The notes below the pieces were generated by a model, which saw nothing but the letters and a program-made list of their open reading frames with translations, did not search any database and was not told the origin of the DNA. From Gnetum montanum (Eukaryota; Streptophyta; Gnetopsida; Gnetales; Gnetaceae), in NCBI GenBank assembly GCA_015680685.1, contig MNCI01038110.1, forward strand, positions 37,783 through 101,782: 64,000 nucleotides of DNA. Reading direction: 5' to 3'. Of the stretch, positions 63,798 to 64,000 are shown in pieces. A program made the position numbers and the translations under genes. How positions within the stretch are numbered: position 1 is the first letter of the stretch; each line of letters opens with the position of its first letter.

Positions 63798-64000
63798 AAA
63801 TTTAATTTTACACATTAAATATTGCTAGAAATTTAGTTAAAATGAGGCTATCGGATGGGATTTTTGATGAGAAAATAGGCAATTGTTTCTACCTTTTATT
63901 TTCCATCAATTACACTAAAAATCTAGATATTAAGGCTTTTCATGTGAAATTTGTAAGTTTTCGTTAAGGCATTTCACTGGCTCCTCCTTGTTGATGTTTT
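63798..64000. other. no feature seen
   Basis: AT-rich sequence to the window end without coding signal. Confidence 0.3.

Overview
This is nuclear DNA of a land plant with a large, repeat-filled genome. The evidence is an AT-rich sequence, one intron-containing LOB-domain (LBD) transcription factor gene, and stacked Ty3/gypsy and Ty1/copia LTR retrotransposons covering most of the window. A gymnosperm is plausible from the density of old nested elements, but nothing here proves it. No rRNA, tRNA, CRISPR array or bacterial gene was seen.

Layout. 1-3500: 3' part of a gypsy element (E1, + strand) ending in an LTR. 3501-11174: the only gene-like island, with the LBD gene at 6887-7738 among short tandem duplications. 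11175-20222: three LTRs and two internal regions of a gag-only element in a row on the - strand; a solo LTR (E2) sits inside the first LTR. 20223-21895: AT-rich, no gene. 21896-31913: a gypsy element (E3, - strand) with degraded gag-pro-RT-RNaseH-integrase, one 751-base gap and target-site duplication ATGAA. 31914-37538: AT-rich DNA with a decayed gag of another gypsy family. 37539 to about 60150: an old gypsy element (E4, - strand) split by a copia element (40089-57893, duplication AGATT). The copia is split by gypsy element E5 (44411-56249, duplication GCAAC), and E5 is split by a 2964-base solo LTR (48318-51281, duplication CTAAT). 60151-64000: AT-rich, with a 30-base tandem array near the end.

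How the parts relate. E1, E2, E3, E4 and E5 belong to one gypsy superfamily. E1, E2, E3 and E5 share LTR ends (TGATGA... to ...CACTCATCA or a close variant); E4's LTR is recognisable but diverged. E3 and E5 share a tRNA-Asp-type primer site and related gag. E5 carries gag and a long extra 3' reading frame but no pol. E3 carries gag and pol but lacks that frame. E1 and E4 also keep copies of the extra frame. It resembles the family annotated as putative plant transposon protein and ends in a coiled coil. In E1 and E5 it is preceded by an internal copy of the LTR-type GATATC palindrome array plus a TATA-like box, and by a conserved acceptor-like site just before the ATG. This two-part gypsy system, a pol-less partner with its own 3' gene and internal promoter beside a pol-bearing partner, is the most interesting content. 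All copies here carry stop codons or frameshifts, so these copies are relics.
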